A stretch of DNA of 64,000 bases from Pseudopyrenochaeta lycopersici (Eukaryota; Ascomycota; Dothideomycetes; Pleosporales; Pseudopyrenochaetaceae), in contig NHZP01000064.1 in assembly GCA_003313425.1 (NCBI GenBank), positions 124,001 to 188,000 on the forward strand. The letters run 5' to 3'. A program made the position numbers and the translations under genes. The notes below the pieces were generated by a model. That model did no database searches. It saw nothing but the letters and a program-made list of their open reading frames with translations, and was not told the origin of the DNA. Positions 49,207 to 58,853 of the stretch are shown in pieces. Each line of letters opens with the position of its first letter. Position 1 is the first letter of the stretch.

Positions 49207-50603
49207 CTACGCATAGATGTAACAGAATGGTCCTGCAAGTGTATTCATTCCGTCCCCTATCGTGATTTTGGGCACACCTACATATTCTCCCAGCGTTATA
49301 GCATCATTTATGGTAACATTCGCTCCTCCGCCTCCAAATCTCGACCCTCCGGCAAGCGCATTCTGCCTTGTTGGGAGGTCGAGATTTTGCCACGTCTACC
49401 AAACGCGATCTATCATGCCGTGGTGTGGGAAAAATGCAGGGTCTGCGGGCGAATCTATCGTGGAAGAGGTCAAAAGTTAAAGGTTGCTCACCCTAGCTTG
49501 CATGATGACTTACTGTAAAAGTCAGAACCAGCGTCCCCTCCGATAGTGTAGTGACCGCCTGCGTGAGCCCCCATGTGTCCTTTGGTGAAATCTCCTTGGT
49601 AAACGCGCTGAAACTCAGCAATAGTGGGATTGTTCTTGATGAGAGAGGAAACTAGCTCGTCGCGCGTCTCATTTGAGGACTGAACGCTAATATCGCGACG
49701 CAAGCAGCGAGGATTATAGCCAAGACCGTCGGCTTGAGGGTTCGGTTTTAGACCTCCAGGTATTTTTAACATAGGCTGTATAGGCCCCATATTGATCTTC
49801 CAGCTGGAGAAATGTTAGAAAACGCGGGATCACCCCATGATCATAAAAAGGACTGTGGTAATGAAGGTATCTTACTCTTTGAACGGGCCAGACTTGACGC
49901 AGCCACCGCCACTTCCTGGCTCAAGCTTCATGAGGCAAGGATCCTCCTTGGTAAAGCATGATGCGTTTCTTCCAGGAATGTATTCTCCGTCACCTGACAT
50001 ACTCGTGTCGCTGCCGTCAAAAAATGGAGAGCTCTTTGGATCTTCTGCCCACCATACCCAATTGTAGTACGGCTGGTAACCCTTATAGCCGCACTCATTT
50101 CGAAGCATCTGTTCAAATGCCCATGTATAGTAACGGTGCCAAGTCAGGAAGCTGCCCTGTGAGCATCAGCTAGTTGAAGCCGGCCGCTCCCTCCTCTGAG
50201 ATTCGAACCTACTGTTCCGTGTACTTTAAGCGATTGCTGAATGTGGGTCACGACTAGGTCGTCATAACGACTTTTAGCCCCTGCGGCAACTGCAGCTGGG
50301 GTCTTTGGAGGTAGTTTTGCTAGGCATTTCACAGCTTTGATGTAGTCCAGCTTCTCCGGTCTCGACAAGGTGGACCTAAGGCAATTAATCAAGAGTAAAC
50401 CCATATGATAAACGATCTACTGACCATTCTCGTCGCACAGCCGCATTTTCTAATGTGCATGTCTCTTAGCTTGAGGACTCGTTTTGTGCAACATGAAGCT
50501 TCAGGTTCTGCAGCCCTTTTGCAGCCAGAGCGTCGACTTCCATATATTTGCGGGCACTAGCACTACCAACGAGCCCCGTCGTAAAAATGTGGAAAAGCTT
50601 CAT
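49207..50603 (-). pseudogene. Secreted tyrosinase (polyphenol oxidase), five exons, two nonsense mutations
   Basis: Exons on the minus strand: 50603-50425, 50375-50213, 50156-49876, 49803-49514, 49454-49207. Introns of 49, 56, 72 and 59 bp have GT and AG borders and phases that add up to exactly 387 codons. A signal peptide MKLFHIFTTGLVGSASA is followed by TCTLENAAVRREW. Copper site A is represented by HGT-GSFLTWHRYYTWAFEQ, site B by HMGAHAGGHYTIGGD and SPADPAFFPHHGMIDRVW. Tyrosinases oxidise monophenols and diphenols to quinones. Two codons are stops: TAA before ETCTLEN (expected CAA) and TAG after RVW (expected TGG), both C-to-T or G-to-A. Otherwise the gene is complete, including all splice sites. 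Confidence 0.88.
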
Positions 50604-51609
50604 GATTTTAAAGACTGCTTGTGTGGAATTTTGCCTTAGGTACGGTGAAGAAGATCTGGAAGTCTTATATCCGTGGGGACAGTAGCGTACCTATGGCGAG
50701 CGCTGTGGCACCGCAATTCTGTGCATTAATCCAAATAAAGGCCTTGTCAATAGCTTCTAGGCCCGGAAACATGTCGCTATTGACAGCAAGAGGGATCGGT
50801 GGGGTGTGTTTCTCTGAGGGACTAGGCTGAGATGACCTGCATGAAGTGCCCATGCAAGCATGAAAAGTGGCCAGGGGTCTAAATTGGGGTTTGTCTTACA
50901 TCAGAATGCATATTATGAGGTGACGGAAGAAAACTACACGTCGCATGCGTTCGTATTTTATCAATTCTGTCAGCTTGAGTATAGTACCGATGAAGGTGCC
51001 AGTCCACCTGCGCTTTTTTCTAGAGAGAATTTGCCTAAAGCAGACATTCAGCGCACACGAAAGGCGTTTTGATTACTGAACATAATTGTGCATGGTGGAA
51101 TGCATGTATGGTCTATCCGAGATTTTGCATTCGCATACAGTACACTGATATTTTTAGCGAGCAGGATGATTGTAAATGCTCATGGGTTGAGATATGGATG
51201 CATTTCATGCGATCGGTTGCTGTAGTTGCGGTGCATTACCGTACAAGGATTGGCTGAACCATCGTTAGACCAAGCACTTATGCCGCATTGGCATACTGCT
51301 GGATCAAAGCTTATTTAATCAAGTGCCGCTTTGCCGCATCGAAATGCAGGTATTTTAATCTATTATGTAGAGCACAAGCCAACCCTTAGTACTAATACTG
51401 TATGTTAGAAAACAGACTGTCGAGGATACAAGTTTGTGTTTTGCAGAAATACTGTAATATAGGTTGGCTGCGCTCGGGAAAAATTCTGTCGGTGGATCCG
51501 CATTCTGTTTAATGTGACCAGGTTTACGGATTGATCAATTAAGCGTTCCTTGTGGATGAAACATTCGCCTCGAGAAACCGTGGGTGAAACATTCGGAAAC
51601 CCGTGTAAT
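50604..51609. other. Interval without recognised gene
   Basis: It contains the upstream region of the tyrosinase pseudogene and several short open frames (for example 50853-50665 minus, with AVNSDMFPGLEAIDKAFIWI) that I cannot assign. Confidence 0.35.
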
Positions 51610-52200
51610 CAGTGAAGCATTGAACCGGACTGATCCTGAAGCAGGCTCTGCTTCAGGATAATTTATTGAATCAGGGATTAGGTTCAGTTTGATTCACTAA
51701 TTTGAAGCGGTGATGTATAACTTACGGTGTAGCAGTAGTATTATGACTTGTTACCCTCTAATTTAGCCTCTAGTCACGCAAGCTCCTGTTCCGTAGACTC
51801 TATAGCCCTCTGAACCGCTTCATCTGTCAGAAAAGCCTCATAAGAAAGTCCACTCGTGATCCAATGCTTCAAGCACTCCAGCATCTCTAGCGTCTTAATT
51901 GAAAGTCTCGTTCGATCCCATGAAATCGTACGCCGAGAACTATTAAATACACGCTCTACCTTTGCGGGCATCGCCGATCTACCGGATAGCTTCTTCTGTG
52001 GCTTCTCTGTCTTTTCTAAACAAGAATGCTTGTACGACGGAGCTGATCCTGTGGCTGTTACAGCGAATTCGACACTGTGTAGGATTAAGGCGTTAAGGGA
52101 CAGAGCCACCGAGATCCAATGTCGTCTATGGTTTGTCAGCAAGTCCGCGTCCTTTAGTGAAAGCCGGCACTCACCTGAAGGTACATCATCTTGGTGATAG
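51610..52200 (-). mobile_element. hAT terminus with transposase C-terminal fragment
   Basis: The end CAGTGAAGCATTGAACCGG starts at 51610 and is followed by a perfect 11-bp hairpin TCCTGAAGCAG-GCT-CTGCTTCAGGA (51632-51656). Minus-strand coding sequence 52030-51774 reads MPAKVERVFNSSRRTISWDR, then TRLSIKTLEMLECLKHWITS to the stop. The rest of the element is missing. Confidence 0.7.
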
Positions 52201-52319
52201 GCTGACGTTATAAAAATAAACTGGCCTTAATTTGGGCTTCTTTCGATTTCGGCTCCCTTTATCTTCAGGTTCTTTCTATTTTTATATTACCCATTTATGG
52301 CGCCATGTCTGGAGCCCAG

Positions 52320-52895
52320 AACACGTCGTCGCTGAAATGAAGAGAGCTTGCCTTGCTGATAGAGCTTCTTGCTAAATATCCTCTTTGACCTTGCTATTAC
52401 TCCTCTGAGACAGCCTTTTTCATCCATATTGTACGCATAACGAGGTTCAACCTCATATTGCTGAATCTTACCTTTCTAAAAGCTTGAAGTAAAGGCTGTA
52501 CTTGGTAGCTGAATCGGCTTTGTGGCGGTTGTTGTCCAAGCCAGTCGCCCATTTAGAGATGACCTGGCTGCTGTGGCGTTCTATGAACCGATCAACCCAG
52601 CGTATTCTAAGCTCTCTTAGGTATCTGTAAACCGAAGGTCCGTATCATCGCCTTAGTAGGCGGCATACCTTGCTTATTAAGTCGTTCGATGCATCCGACC
52701 AGCTCGTGCTCTTGGTGGGGATGAAGATTTTGCTGGTTTTCAGCCTGGATAGTTCGTGAGGTTGATAGACCTTGGTGCCTTCGAGCGAGCGTTGGACGAT
52801 GAACACCATAGGTCCTTGCTGTCTGCGTATAATTCATTCTATCTCCAGGCTTTAACGACGCGATAGCTGCAAGCGCAGCCTCAATTGAGCCCATT
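52320..52895 (-). pseudogene. pogo-like transposase N-terminal fragment
   Basis: ATG at 52895 starts MGSIEAALAAIASLKPGDRM, then TARTYGVHRPTLARRHQGLS and NQQNLHPHQEHELVGCIERL, a stop at 52607, then RWVDRFIERHSSQVISKWA, GLDNNRHKADSATKYSLYFK and NMDEKGCLRGVIARSKRIFS with the first catalytic Asp, breaking off near 52330. It is close to the intact protein at 11302-13185 over its first 180 residues. Confidence 0.8.
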
Positions 52896-52933
52896 TTGCG
52901 TGTGCCGCACGCAACCGTGCGTCGTACAGTCAA

Positions 52934-53399
52934 ACCTCAGCAGTGGGGTGCGCACAGGCCAGGACTCAAAAAATAAAAGAGCTTCTTCGTACGTTAATTA
53001 AAAAAGCAGAAACATACCCCTTACTCAACTTTGTTCACAAGGGCGCCATGGACTCACAGCTGAAAGTTGAGAGCTTCCTCGCCGATGCTAAGGCCTGGCG
53101 TCTGAGTTAGGATCCAATAGGCTAGCTCCAAATGCTAGCATGATTTAAAATACTTTTGCCTCGCGGCACAGTTGTGGCATAAACTGTGAGGCATGAAGGT
53201 TAACCTTCCCCACAAACCCTAACTGCTTAGCTGTAACTCGCGAGGTTGTGCCCGGCCGTGGATAAGCGCACCACACCATTGGTCCAGGCGCGAAATTGAG
53301 CTCTGAAGCTATGCATCATCGCCCTTACATCAACTGCAAAACGAGCACTGGAACAGAGGAACTTCCCTGATTGGGCCCATAGGTGAAGAATAGAATGCC
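52934..53399. other. Spacer without recognised gene
   Basis: Between two pogo remnants. It contains the short inverted repeat GCTAGCTCCAAATGCTAGC near 53121 and no coding signature. Confidence 0.4.
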
Positions 53400-55159
53400 T
53401 CATCGGCGATCCTGAGGTACAGCTGTACAGTTCAGGATCCTGTTAACTACTTCTGAATGATGACATGGGTCTGAATGCCTATTACTTTTCAGGACAGCCG
53501 TGGCACTTAGGCTAAAGCTTTTAGGGTTGGGCCTCGGAATCCAACAAGGATGAACTGCATTAGCAATCTTGTTATGTCTACACTTGCTGCAGCGCCCTGG
53601 AGTTGGGCGACTACCTCCTAATTGACATCTACCTCGACGCTCCTTACGAGCAATCTGCTGATCAGCCTCACGCTGGGCTATTAAATTCTGTGCCTCTCCT
53701 CTCGTTAAGACTCTTCCTTTCTGGATCCGCTTCTTCTTACGTTGTTTACGCTTGTTGGCTGCCTTATTGGCGCGTTCAAGGCTGGTGATCCGGTTGCGCA
53801 TCAACTCATGCTTATACGCCATAATTGCAGCCCCCTTCTTGAGTTGGTTAACAGCTTCAATAATTGACGCTGGAGATGAGCTCTTGTGCTGGCGTACGCG
53901 ATTACGTATTAACGTGGATTGAGCTTCAAATTCACGTACGTTACTTGGAGTTCTGGCTTGCCAGAGGGCTTCTTCCAAGGCAGCAGGTGTTGGCGTACGG
54001 AGATGTACATCCAGTCTCTCTAATACAACAGCTGGATTCAATGGAACAAGCCCAGCGCCTCGGAGGGTTGAGCGAATATTGGCTGGAGTAAACGCTTGCG
54101 CAAAGGCCGCCTGAAAGGCTGGCAGAAACTCAAGTTTGGTGATGTGGTTGATGTGGTTTCGGATCAGGTCTTTAACCTGACGGCTGTACGCCTTCTTTAA
54201 TGGAGAGAAGCAGCCAACGTCAAGAGGCTGGACTAAGTGAGACGAATGGGCTGGCATACAGAGAGTGTAAATGTTGTTCTTTTTACACATCTCTTTAAAT
54301 TGGGCTGAGTGGTGGCTCTCATGGCCATCAAAGATAAGCAGCCTACGTGCGCCAACCACGCGCGTCTTTGTATGCCGGTTGAAGTGCTCTAGCCACTGAG
54401 CCCCTAAGTCGTTGTTTGTCCAGCCATTGTCACTAACTCCGACTGCCCAGTCAAGTGGGAGATCATCTTCCTCGTACCAGGCAGACAAGTGGTACTTGGC
54501 TGCGTAGATTAGGAATGGCGGGATTGCCCATCCAGCTGCGTTGATTCCTTGGATTAACGTAACCCATTCACGGTTGCCTGGCTGGATTGTCTTTGCTCTA
54601 CCCCTCCTCTCAGACCTAGTCACAACAAGTTGAGTCGTGATCTTGCCCATCATAAAGCCAGCTTCGTCAAAATTGTACACGTCCTCATCTAGGATGCCTT
54701 ACTTAGCCTCTGTCTCCTCTACCCGCGTAAACCGGTCTTAATCACCTCTGGATCCTCACATAAGGCTCTTTGCCGGTCGTATGGCCGATTGAAACGTGTC
54801 TTAAGACTGTCTGTACGCTTGATAAAGTTCTTTGGCTAGTCTCGTCTAACTCGTCCAGCCCCACGTAGACCTAGTAAAGTATCGGCCATATCACGTACAG
54901 CAGCCTGGTTAGGTGGAAATCCACGTGAATCCAAATCCAATATATATCTAACAACAGCGTCCTCCTCTAGCTCAGTAAGCTTCTTCGAATTGGGAGTGCA
55001 ATCGCGTCGGGCGCGCGTTCCGGCGAGTCGGTCGTTCAGCGTTGATTTGGGGACGTGGTACGTAGAAGCAGCAGTCCGGGAGCTTTGCAATTGCTTCCGA
55101 TTAAGCGCAAAGATAGCCAAAGTACAGTCACATGAATAAAGTTTCTTCCGCCAGCGCAC
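53400..55159 (-). pseudogene. pogo-like transposase with near-complete catalytic and C-terminal region
   Basis: The N-terminus (55159-54836) holds LAIFALNRKQLQSSRTAAST, VPKSTLNDRLAG (psq HTH) and EEDAVVRYILDLDSRGFPPN. A TAG at 54836 sits where Trp is expected before PKNFIKR, and a frameshift lies near 54730. From 54680 the frame is open for 426 codons: VYNFDEAGFMMGKITTQLVV, QPGNREWVTLIQGI, RLLIFDGHESHHSAQF, MPAHSSHLVQPLDVGCFSPL (three catalytic Asp positions), then a basic stretch (NKRKQRKKKRIQKGR) and CSKCRHNKIANAVHPC (zinc-knuckle-like). It is the best relative of the split transposase at 13277-14566. Confidence 0.85.
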
Positions 55160-56461
55160 GAGCCAGCCTCATATGCATTTGTACGCAAAACTTCAACACC
55201 ACGTATCTTAGCCAAAATATAATATAATTGAATTGTTTTTTAAAGTAGGAGTTGCGCACGCAATTAATATTTAGTTTGCCAACCCCGCGCTTGTCTGCAT
55301 ACAGCAATTCGTTGTGGCATACTCAAGATGAGGCGGCGGATGAGCCTCGCTGGTATGCGACGCCAGCACTCTTTTAATGCACTGCAAAAGCCATCCCACT
55401 CTTCCTCAGCGGCGCTATAATTGTTATACTGAGGATAGAATTTATACATGCGCGTCTTGAGATGCCACCAGAGGTGCTCAATTGGGTTGAGGTCAGGTGA
55501 GTACGCTGGCCAGTTGATGGTGGTGATGTGGTGCTCACGGAGGAACTCACGTGTCACTGCAGCTGTATGGATGCGCGCGTTATCCTGCATAAATAGCTGT
55601 GTACGACGCCAATGAGGTAGAAGGCCCTTTTTCAAGGCTTGAATGTAACTTTGGGCAGAGTAGCCACCTTTTGGAGCATTGAAATCGCGCTCCATTATGA
55701 CAAGCTTACTTCTCCGTGCTTGCCCATGTTCATTCAACCATATTGACGCCCACACCATCTGTGCTGGTTTCCTGCTAGTACTGCGGGTTTCTAGCATCCT
55801 TGGCTTCCATTTCTTCCATGGGTAGCGGAAAGCCCACTCTTGATTTTGGCCTGAGCCCTTCTGAACTGAGCACTCATCCGAGAACTTAAGCGTGCGCCGA
55901 TGCCACGGGAAGTGCGAGTACTCCTTATAGAACTTGAGGCGCCTCAACGCATGCGCGCGGTTGAGCTTAGGACGTATTTTACAGCGAGATTTAGTGAGGC
56001 CTTGTCTTTTTAGATACTTGTACAATGTGCGCGAGCAAGGTGGCTTCGTTGAGGTGCCATCTGGATTCACAACTACTGCTGCTTCAGCAAGCTCTTTATA
56101 CTCAATTTTTGGCTGCGCGCGTGCTTTGCGATAGATGAGCTTTTTCTGATGAAGCGGTAGTATAGGTGGTCTGCCGCTGCGAGGTTTATCTGCTATTGTA
56201 CCAGTTTGGTGATATTTTTTCCTGAGGCCGCGTATGCAGCGTTGAGTGCGGCCATACGCGTCAGCAACTTCAGCGACCGTAGCACCAGCATGCAACCTCC
56301 CAATAATCTGATTCCGCTGCTGGAATGTTAAATTAAGCCCTCTGCGCGTATTTTGGTCTATTTTTGAAGGATTCGGCGTTGTGGTGGCATAGTTATGATA
56401 CTGCAAAGTCGAGGTGTTGATGTTGGGGGAGGACGCGTCGCGCTAACGCGGAAGAAACTTT
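55138..56461 (-). mobile_element. Tc1-like element, about 1.32 kb
   Basis: AAAGTTTCTTCCGC at 55138-55151 is inverted at 56448-56461 (GCGGAAGAAACTTT). The size fits Tc1. A TA duplication is not evident on the right, and the left TIR overlaps the start of the pogo pseudogene, so the borders are tentative. Confidence 0.5.
55264..56406 (-). CDS. Tc1-type transposase, about 380 aa, open frame
   Basis: This is a DDE transposase of the Tc1 group. Two HTH motifs lie in the N-terminal 140 residues (LTFQQRNQIIGRLHAGATVA, VADAYGRTQRCIRGLRKKY). The catalytic triad is D177 (LKFSDECSV), D275 (LFMQDNARIHTAA) and E310 (YSPDLNPIEHLWWHL), giving DD34E. A GRPR-like motif is present as PRSGRPPILPL. The frame has no stops but also no ATG near its beginning: the first residues are read from TTG at 56406 and upstream codons (PNINTSTLQYHNY) give no Met. 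Either the start was lost by mutation or the first exon is elsewhere. Confidence 0.85.
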   Translation of the reverse strand: MQYHNYATTTPNPSKIDQNTRRGLNLTFQQRNQIIGRLHAGATVAEVADAYGRTQRCIRGLRKKYHQTGTIADKPRSGRPPILPLHQKKLIYRKARAQPKIEYKELAEAAVVVNPDGTSTKPPCSRTLYKYLKRQGLTKSRCKIRPKLNRAHALRRLKFYKEYSHFPWHRRTLKFSDECSVQKGSGQNQEWAFRYPWKKWKPRMLETRSTSRKPAQMVWASIWLNEHGQARRSKLVIMERDFNAPKGGYSAQSYIQALKKGLLPHWRRTQLFMQDNARIHTAAVTREFLREHHITTINWPAYSPDLNPIEHLWWHLKTRMYKFYPQYNNYSAAEEEWDGFCSALKECWRRIPARLIRRLILSMPQRIAVCRQARGWQTKY

Positions 56462-57121
56462 GTTACTAGTACTGTATTAGTTGATGTTATTTCCTGTCCT
56501 GCCTGTGTTTCTGTAGTTCTGAAATCACGCTGGCAGCGACCGTGTGAACTAGTCATGAGCCAGTCCACGATGGATGGTACGTCAACTGTGATGATACCCT
56601 TCAGCGGTTGCGCTTGGCACAACTGTAATGCCATTGCCCGTATGCTGTACCGACTGCAAGTCCGAGAAGATCGCATGCTGGCTGCTAGTGTTGGGAAGCT
56701 TTTCTCGACGAGAGCTATACGGCGGATCCTGTAGCTGGTTGGCCGCCTCGTTGATCCTGCAGTCTTGTTGAGGGTATGTTCCTTAAGTTACCAGGAGTAC
56801 GGAGCGCATGATGAGCGAATGTATTCACAGGCAATACAACAACAGGGAAAGCGACAGTGTGCAGGAGAGAAAATGGAGACGAAGGGCGGGCGTAACCACA
56901 GAGGCGTAGTCAAAGAGAGGCTAGGAGTGGAATGATGGATGGAAGGTAAGTGCGGAGTGCGAAATGGGCACCGCGCAATCGTCGAAAGCGGCCTTTCTTC
57001 ACACACGATCTAAGTTTAGAAGCTTACATGTCTTACTCCACCATTTCGAGTATTGCTTGCGAACGCGCCGTAATAACTGATCACTGCGGGCCACCGTTTC
57101 CCTTTTCTCGTCTTCAAACGT
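56462..57121. other. Spacer without recognised gene
   Basis: Short frames only; no repeat or protein signature was recognised. Confidence 0.35.
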
Positions 57122-57898
57122 ATGAAACTTGAACAAGCAGTCTCAGCCTTGGCAAGCGTAGGTGCTCGACGGACATGGCCTACATCGTCCGCGCACACGC
57201 TGCTTGTGGTTCTCCAGCGGAGAGACCAAAAAGCAGTGAAAGAAGTTTTGACTCTTGAGACTTGTGGTGAGGGGAAGCCCGTTGGTAAAATGAACAGTGC
57301 GGCGTGCGCCCGCCTCCTCCAGACCCATAAAACAGTGTCGCCCTTTTGTGTGCGGGGAATATACGTTCGACTGATGATAAAATGGCTAGAAAAAAGACTG
57401 CTCGCCATAGAAAACAAGCTTCACCAATATGGTGAGTTCGGGGCGGAGGTCGCTTTGGTGATCCGCTTCCCGGGTAAGGACACAGGAAACTCTTACGTGA
57501 ACTCAGAAGACTTTCTACGGTGCATCCATCACATCGTATGTAAGCGGTCTCAACGTGTCTGCCTGCTCATGCTGACCGCTGTTCGCCAGCGCTCGAACCC
57601 CAAGACTGCGAACAGATCAGCTGATGTAAGAAGTCGATCTTCAGAGAGAGTCTCCATGTCCGCTCAGGCAGCGAAGAGGACGGCCAAGATGGACTTGAAA
57701 GCGCTGGTACAAAGCTGCAATGAGGCTCAGCCAACTAAGGGTAATCATTTCTTCCCAATACCCCCACTTTTGGCTTTCCGACGCTCGCGAAAGGCACGCC
57801 AGGTTGCTGAATTAGGGAACCACACGCCTTACTATGCTCTTTCAGAGGCATACAGCCTTGCACCCAAGACTAGAGGGTGTGTTACTTTCCTTCAATAG
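57122..57898 (+). CDS. Possible hypothetical protein, 258 aa
   Basis: The longest open frame in a 2.5-kb stretch, ATG at 57122. The sequence (MKLEQAVSALASVGARRTWP..., later EFGAEVALVIRFPGKDTGNS) has no recognised domain, signal peptide or membrane segment. A 133-codon frame overlaps on the other strand. The frame may be chance in GC-balanced DNA. Confidence 0.2.
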   Translation: MKLEQAVSALASVGARRTWPTSSAHTLLVVLQRRDQKAVKEVLTLETCGEGKPVGKMNSAACARLLQTHKTVSPFCVRGIYVRLMIKWLEKRLLAIENKLHQYGEFGAEVALVIRFPGKDTGNSYVNSEDFLRCIHHIVCKRSQRVCLLMLTAVRQRSNPKTANRSADVRSRSSERVSMSAQAAKRTAKMDLKALVQSCNEAQPTKGNHFFPIPPLLAFRRSRKARQVAELGNHTPYYALSEAYSLAPKTRGCVTFLQ

Positions 57899-58429
57899 AG
57901 TGTTTATTAGAGCCGTGATAGACTTTTGTATGGATGGTAGAGGGAACAAGGGCGGTGCTTGAACAGCTGTTTGGTTTGACATCCTGCAGGAGCGCTATGA
58001 GTTTCAACCAGGCAGCGCCAATATCGAACAGTAGCACAGGTATCTTATCTGATCTCGCAGAAGATTCGCACAGTACACATTAGATAGAATGCCGAGAGCC
58101 GTACCTATACCCCTTTGGCAGGAGATAGTCCAGCCCGTAAAGAAAATTCTCATCATACATATCATCCCACTCTACAATACTCATATCTCCCTGTGATATT
58201 GTGTCCCAGCCTGCACCCTATCAGTATGTTTTGTCCACAGCTAAACTGAGTCCTTACCCATGCCCTTGAGCGAGTCCGCCGCTGGACCGGGGCCCTGACC
58301 CGCTATGCCGCTGGTGCTTGAGCTTGCCGTATCTTCGGAGAAGTGACTGGTGACTCCATGATAAAATGACATTGGCGTGTCTAGGCAGCGGCTCGTTGTA
58401 TCGAGACGAAACTCTTCACGCTGCTCTAG
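57899..58429. other. Spacer without recognised gene
   Basis: Nothing convincing on either strand. Confidence 0.35.
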
Positions 58430-58666
58430 CAGGGAGGGCGGCCGACCCGTACCAGCCATAGGGTCGTGTGTCTGTGTGTGTTTTCTATTATGGCCATGCA
58501 CCCTATGGGTATGGGCCGTTACGATGCGCCAGCTATGTACATTCTGTTATCAAGCTCCTGCTCCAGTTCAGATACCAACCATGAGACCTGCTGATCGCAT
58601 ATCTAACGCCATGCTCAAAGCCATAGGGTCAAGGTCCTGGCCGGAGCGGGTCGGCCGTCCTCCCTG
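58430..58666. mobile_element. MITE-like element, 237 bp
   Basis: The left end CAGGGAGGGCGGCCGACCCG and the inverse of the right end CAGGGAGGACGGCCGACCCG differ at one base. The inverted similarity continues inward (CATAGGGTC occurs near both ends). No coding capacity. Flanking bases are CTCTAG and TTAGTAG; a short TAG/TTA duplication is possible but unclear. Confidence 0.6.
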
Positions 58667-58845
58667 TTAGTAGTGGCGAGTGGAAGTACTTTATGCGTCA
58701 ATCCGCTTGCTTGTAAAATACCACTAATTAATTAGATCACATCAAAACAACGGCGAGGCAACGGTTGGCTTCGCCTTAGGGCTTAACTTTATTCGTCTGC
58801 GGCTTAAAAAGGGCAGCAACAATCGGAGCACTTACAGACCGACAC
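58667..58845. other. Spacer between MITE and hAT
   Basis: No feature recognised. Confidence 0.4.
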
Positions 58846-58853
58846 GTTCATGC

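Noticed and set aside
57122..57898. Confident host gene
   Set aside because: No domain, no splice support, and an overlapping frame on the other strand; kept only as a low-confidence entry.
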